7,388 nt of DNA from Methanolinea sp. UBA477 (GTDB lineage: Archaea; Halobacteriota; Methanomicrobia; Methanomicrobiales; Methanospirillaceae): NCBI GenBank assembly GCA_002509485.1, contig DAWO01000097.1, positions 18,128 through 25,515 on the forward strand, given 5' to 3'. Each line of letters opens with the position of its first letter. The stretch's first letter is position 1. Position numbers and translations under genes: made by a program. The notes under the pieces were generated by a model. It saw only the letters and a program-made list of their open reading frames with translations, was not told the origin of the DNA and searched no databases. Positions 5,801 to 7,388 of the stretch are shown piece by piece.

Positions 5801-6484
5801 ATGGACACCGGTATAATCCTCCTCCTGGCGCTGGCTCCGGCAATTTTCTGGCTCTGGTATTTCTATACGAGGGACAGGTACGAACCCGAGCCGCTCCCCT
5901 GGATCGTCACCGTTTATCTCCTTGGAATTATCATCACGATTCCGGTAGCCCTTGTCGAGGGGATCATCGGGCTGATCGTGACCGATTTCCTTATTGCCGT
6001 TGTTGCCGCCCCAATCGTTGAGGAGTATGCGAAATTCTTTGTCGTGAAAAACACGGTCTACAGGACGAGGGAGTTTGACGAACCAATCGACGGGATTATC
6101 TACGCTGCCGCTGTCGGGCTCGGTTTTGCAACGCTCGAAAATATCATCTATGTATTCTCTTCGCTCGAGACCTCGTTTCTCTTCGCTGTCCAGACAAGCA
6201 TTGTTCGGGCACTGATCTCTGTGCCGGGGCATGTACTCTTCTCGGCGATGTGGGGTTTCGCACTCGGCCAGGCCCGGTTCACGCCCGGTGCTGCACGGGA
6301 CGGGGTAGTAAGACGCGGGCTTTTCATGGCCATGCTCTCGCATGCACTCTTCAACTTCCTTCTCTTCTGGAACCTGGGTTTTGCCGTGCTGGTTCTGGTT
6401 ATAGTTCCCTTATTCTGGTGGCTCATCACCAAAAACATCGGGCTGAGCCTCGATCAATCCCCGTTCAATCGGAAAAGGGATTGA
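5801..6484 (+). CDS. PrsW-family intramembrane metalloprotease
   Basis: This 227-aa polytopic membrane protein belongs to the PrsW family, related to CAAX/CPBP-type proteases. In Bacillus, PrsW cuts the anti-sigma factor RsiW. Archaea lack that sigma pathway, so the substrate here is unknown. All the expected motifs are present: an N-terminal membrane helix followed by RDRYEPEP (24-31), the glutamate motif EEYAK (74-78), EPIDGIIYAAAVGLGFATLEN (94-114) with E113-N114, H144 in PGHVLFSAMWG, and HALFN (181-185). The conserved glutamates and histidines are those thought to bind the catalytic metal, so the protein looks active. Six to eight membrane helices can be drawn. The ATG at 5801 is preceded by AGGTAGG at 5791-5797 and a TATA-like box. 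The gene follows corA after 85 bp and ends 14 bp from the stop of the convergent MFS gene. Confidence 0.9.
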   Translation: MDTGIILLLALAPAIFWLWYFYTRDRYEPEPLPWIVTVYLLGIIITIPVALVEGIIGLIVTDFLIAVVAAPIVEEYAKFFVVKNTVYRTREFDEPIDGIIYAAAVGLGFATLENIIYVFSSLETSFLFAVQTSIVRALISVPGHVLFSAMWGFALGQARFTPGAARDGVVRRGLFMAMLSHALFNFLLFWNLGFAVLVLVIVPLFWWLITKNIGLSLDQSPFNRKRD

Positions 6485-6498
6485 GTAAGGCCAGGATA

Positions 6499-7388
6499 TC
6501 ATTGCCGTCCTGCAAGCAGCTTCCATGGGTAGCGTACGCGGGACATGAGAACTGCCGAGAGCAGGATGAGCACGGGGATGGTCGCAAGTGCCGATATCAG
6601 TGAATATGAGTCGGCAATCATGCCCGAGAACGCGACACCGACACCACCTGCACCAATTGCAACACCGATCATCATCCCGGAGGCGATGCCAACCGATCGG
6701 GGAACCATTTCATGGGACATTGCAACGGTTACGGAAAAACTGGACCAGAGGAAGAAGCCGAATGCCAGGAGGAAGAGAACCGAGATGACCCCCTCTGTCA
6801 TGAGGAAGGCGGCGAGTGCCGGTATGGAGAGGACGAGTCCAGCGAGGACAAACTCTTTTCTCCCGTACCGATCAGAGAGTTCCCCTCCAACAAGCTGTCC
6901 TGCGACCCCTGCAAGAAGTGTCAGTGTTACCAGAAGATTTGCCGTGAAGATATCAAGTCCCCTCTCCATAAGAAACGGTGGGAAGAACGCAATGGCTGAA
7001 AAGACAGCCCATGCTCTGAACGTGGATGCGAGAAAGAGGGTCCTGATAGGTTTGATGACAGAAAGAAAGCCTTCTCCATGAGTCCCGGTACGTGGAACAC
7101 TCCTCTTTTTGCTGGCTGGCGGGATGATTCGCCGTAAGACCACGGCCATGATGACCGCCGGGATGACGAGCAGGAGCAGCCCTTTTAATCCAAGAAGGAA
7201 TACGACCCCGCCCGCCATGAGCGGGCCGAGTGCATATCCGATATTTCCCCCGACAACGAAGATCGAGGTGATCCTGCCGCGATTGGTATCCACAGCGAGC
7301 CTGGATACCTGGCTTAATGCATTGGGATGGAAGCAGGCGTGACCTGTCGCGGCCATCGCGGCACAGAAGAGTAAAAGGGGGTAGTTGC
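6499..7388 (-). CDS. MFS transporter, fosmidomycin-resistance (Fsr)-like, N-terminus beyond the window
   Basis: The minus-strand frame is open to the right edge, so the 5' part, probably about 100 codons with the first membrane helices, is missing. An ATG at 7356 is internal: the preceding codons read NYPLLLFCAA and continue a membrane helix into AATGHACFHPNA. About 295 residues are visible. Counting from that ATG, FHP (9-11) and SIFVVGGNIGYALGPL (31-46) are typical of the Fsr branch of the major facilitator superfamily, and GGELSDRYGRK (157-167) is the canonical MFS loop motif, here in the C-terminal half. Seven to eight membrane helices remain, and the basic loop near 80-95 looks like the central cytoplasmic loop. 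Archaea make isoprenoids by the mevalonate route and lack the fosmidomycin target, so a natural substrate other than fosmidomycin is likely. The gene converges on the PrsW-family gene, and no clear terminator fits in the 14-bp gap. Confidence 0.9.
   Translation of the reverse strand, partial: NYPLLLFCAAMAATGHACFHPNALSQVSRLAVDTNRGRITSIFVVGGNIGYALGPLMAGGVVFLLGLKGLLLLVIPAVIMAVVLRRIIPPASKKRSVPRTGTHGEGFLSVIKPIRTLFLASTFRAWAVFSAIAFFPPFLMERGLDIFTANLLVTLTLLAGVAGQLVGGELSDRYGRKEFVLAGLVLSIPALAAFLMTEGVISVLFLLAFGFFLWSSFSVTVAMSHEMVPRSVGIASGMMIGVAIGAGGVGVAFSGMIADSYSLISALATIPVLILLSAVLMSRVRYPWKLLAGRQ

Noticed and set aside
5678..6343. Minus-strand 221-codon frame opposite the PrsW-family gene
   Set aside because: It is highly charged (Arg/Asp/Glu-rich), has no motif, and is antisense to a gene with all PrsW-family signatures.
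6545..7081. Plus-strand 178-codon frame opposite the MFS gene
   Set aside because: It is an antisense shadow with a Pro/Thr/Arg-rich translation and no motifs. The minus-strand MFS frame has clear family signatures.

Overview
The window reads as chromosomal DNA of a moderately GC-rich euryarchaeon, most likely a methanogen of the Methanomicrobiales (Methanoregula/Methanolinea type). This is an inference from the protein families, GTG and TTG starts, weak or absent Shine-Dalgarno sequences, AT-rich TATA-like boxes about 25-30 bp before genes, and U-rich tracts instead of classic terminators. No marker gene is present, so the assignment is soft. I see no tRNA, rRNA, CRISPR array, transposase or integrase.

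Layout from left to right. Positions 1-109 may hold the last 35 codons of a plus-strand gene. A minus-strand gene (214-960) encodes an unrecognised membrane-anchored extracellular protein. The next gap (961-1277) holds a possible 49-aa small ORF and a 14-bp palindrome. A plus-strand gene (1278-2894) encodes a membrane-anchored protein of the 5'-nucleotidase/UshA family. Its C-terminal substrate domain looks intact, but most metal-site residues are replaced. A 335-bp gap follows with a U-tract and a GNRA-capped hairpin. Then comes a cysteine-rich DUF3795-like gene (3230-3482) broken by two closely spaced frameshifts.

The right half is ordinary membrane biology. A minus-strand CaCA-family Ca2+/Na+ antiporter (3557-4477) and a plus-strand CorA Mg2+ channel (best start 4654) diverge from a shared control region with a 7-bp inverted repeat and a strong AT-rich box. 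A PrsW-family intramembrane protease (5801-6484) follows CorA after an 85-bp gap. It converges on an MFS transporter of the fosmidomycin-resistance type (6499 to the right edge), whose N-terminal part lies outside the window.

The clearest functional link is the divergent antiporter/CorA pair, two divalent-cation transporters around one promoter region. The most unusual items are the nucleotidase-family protein with a degraded metal centre and the frameshifted DUF3795-like gene. I do not see a multi-gene system that I could call new.
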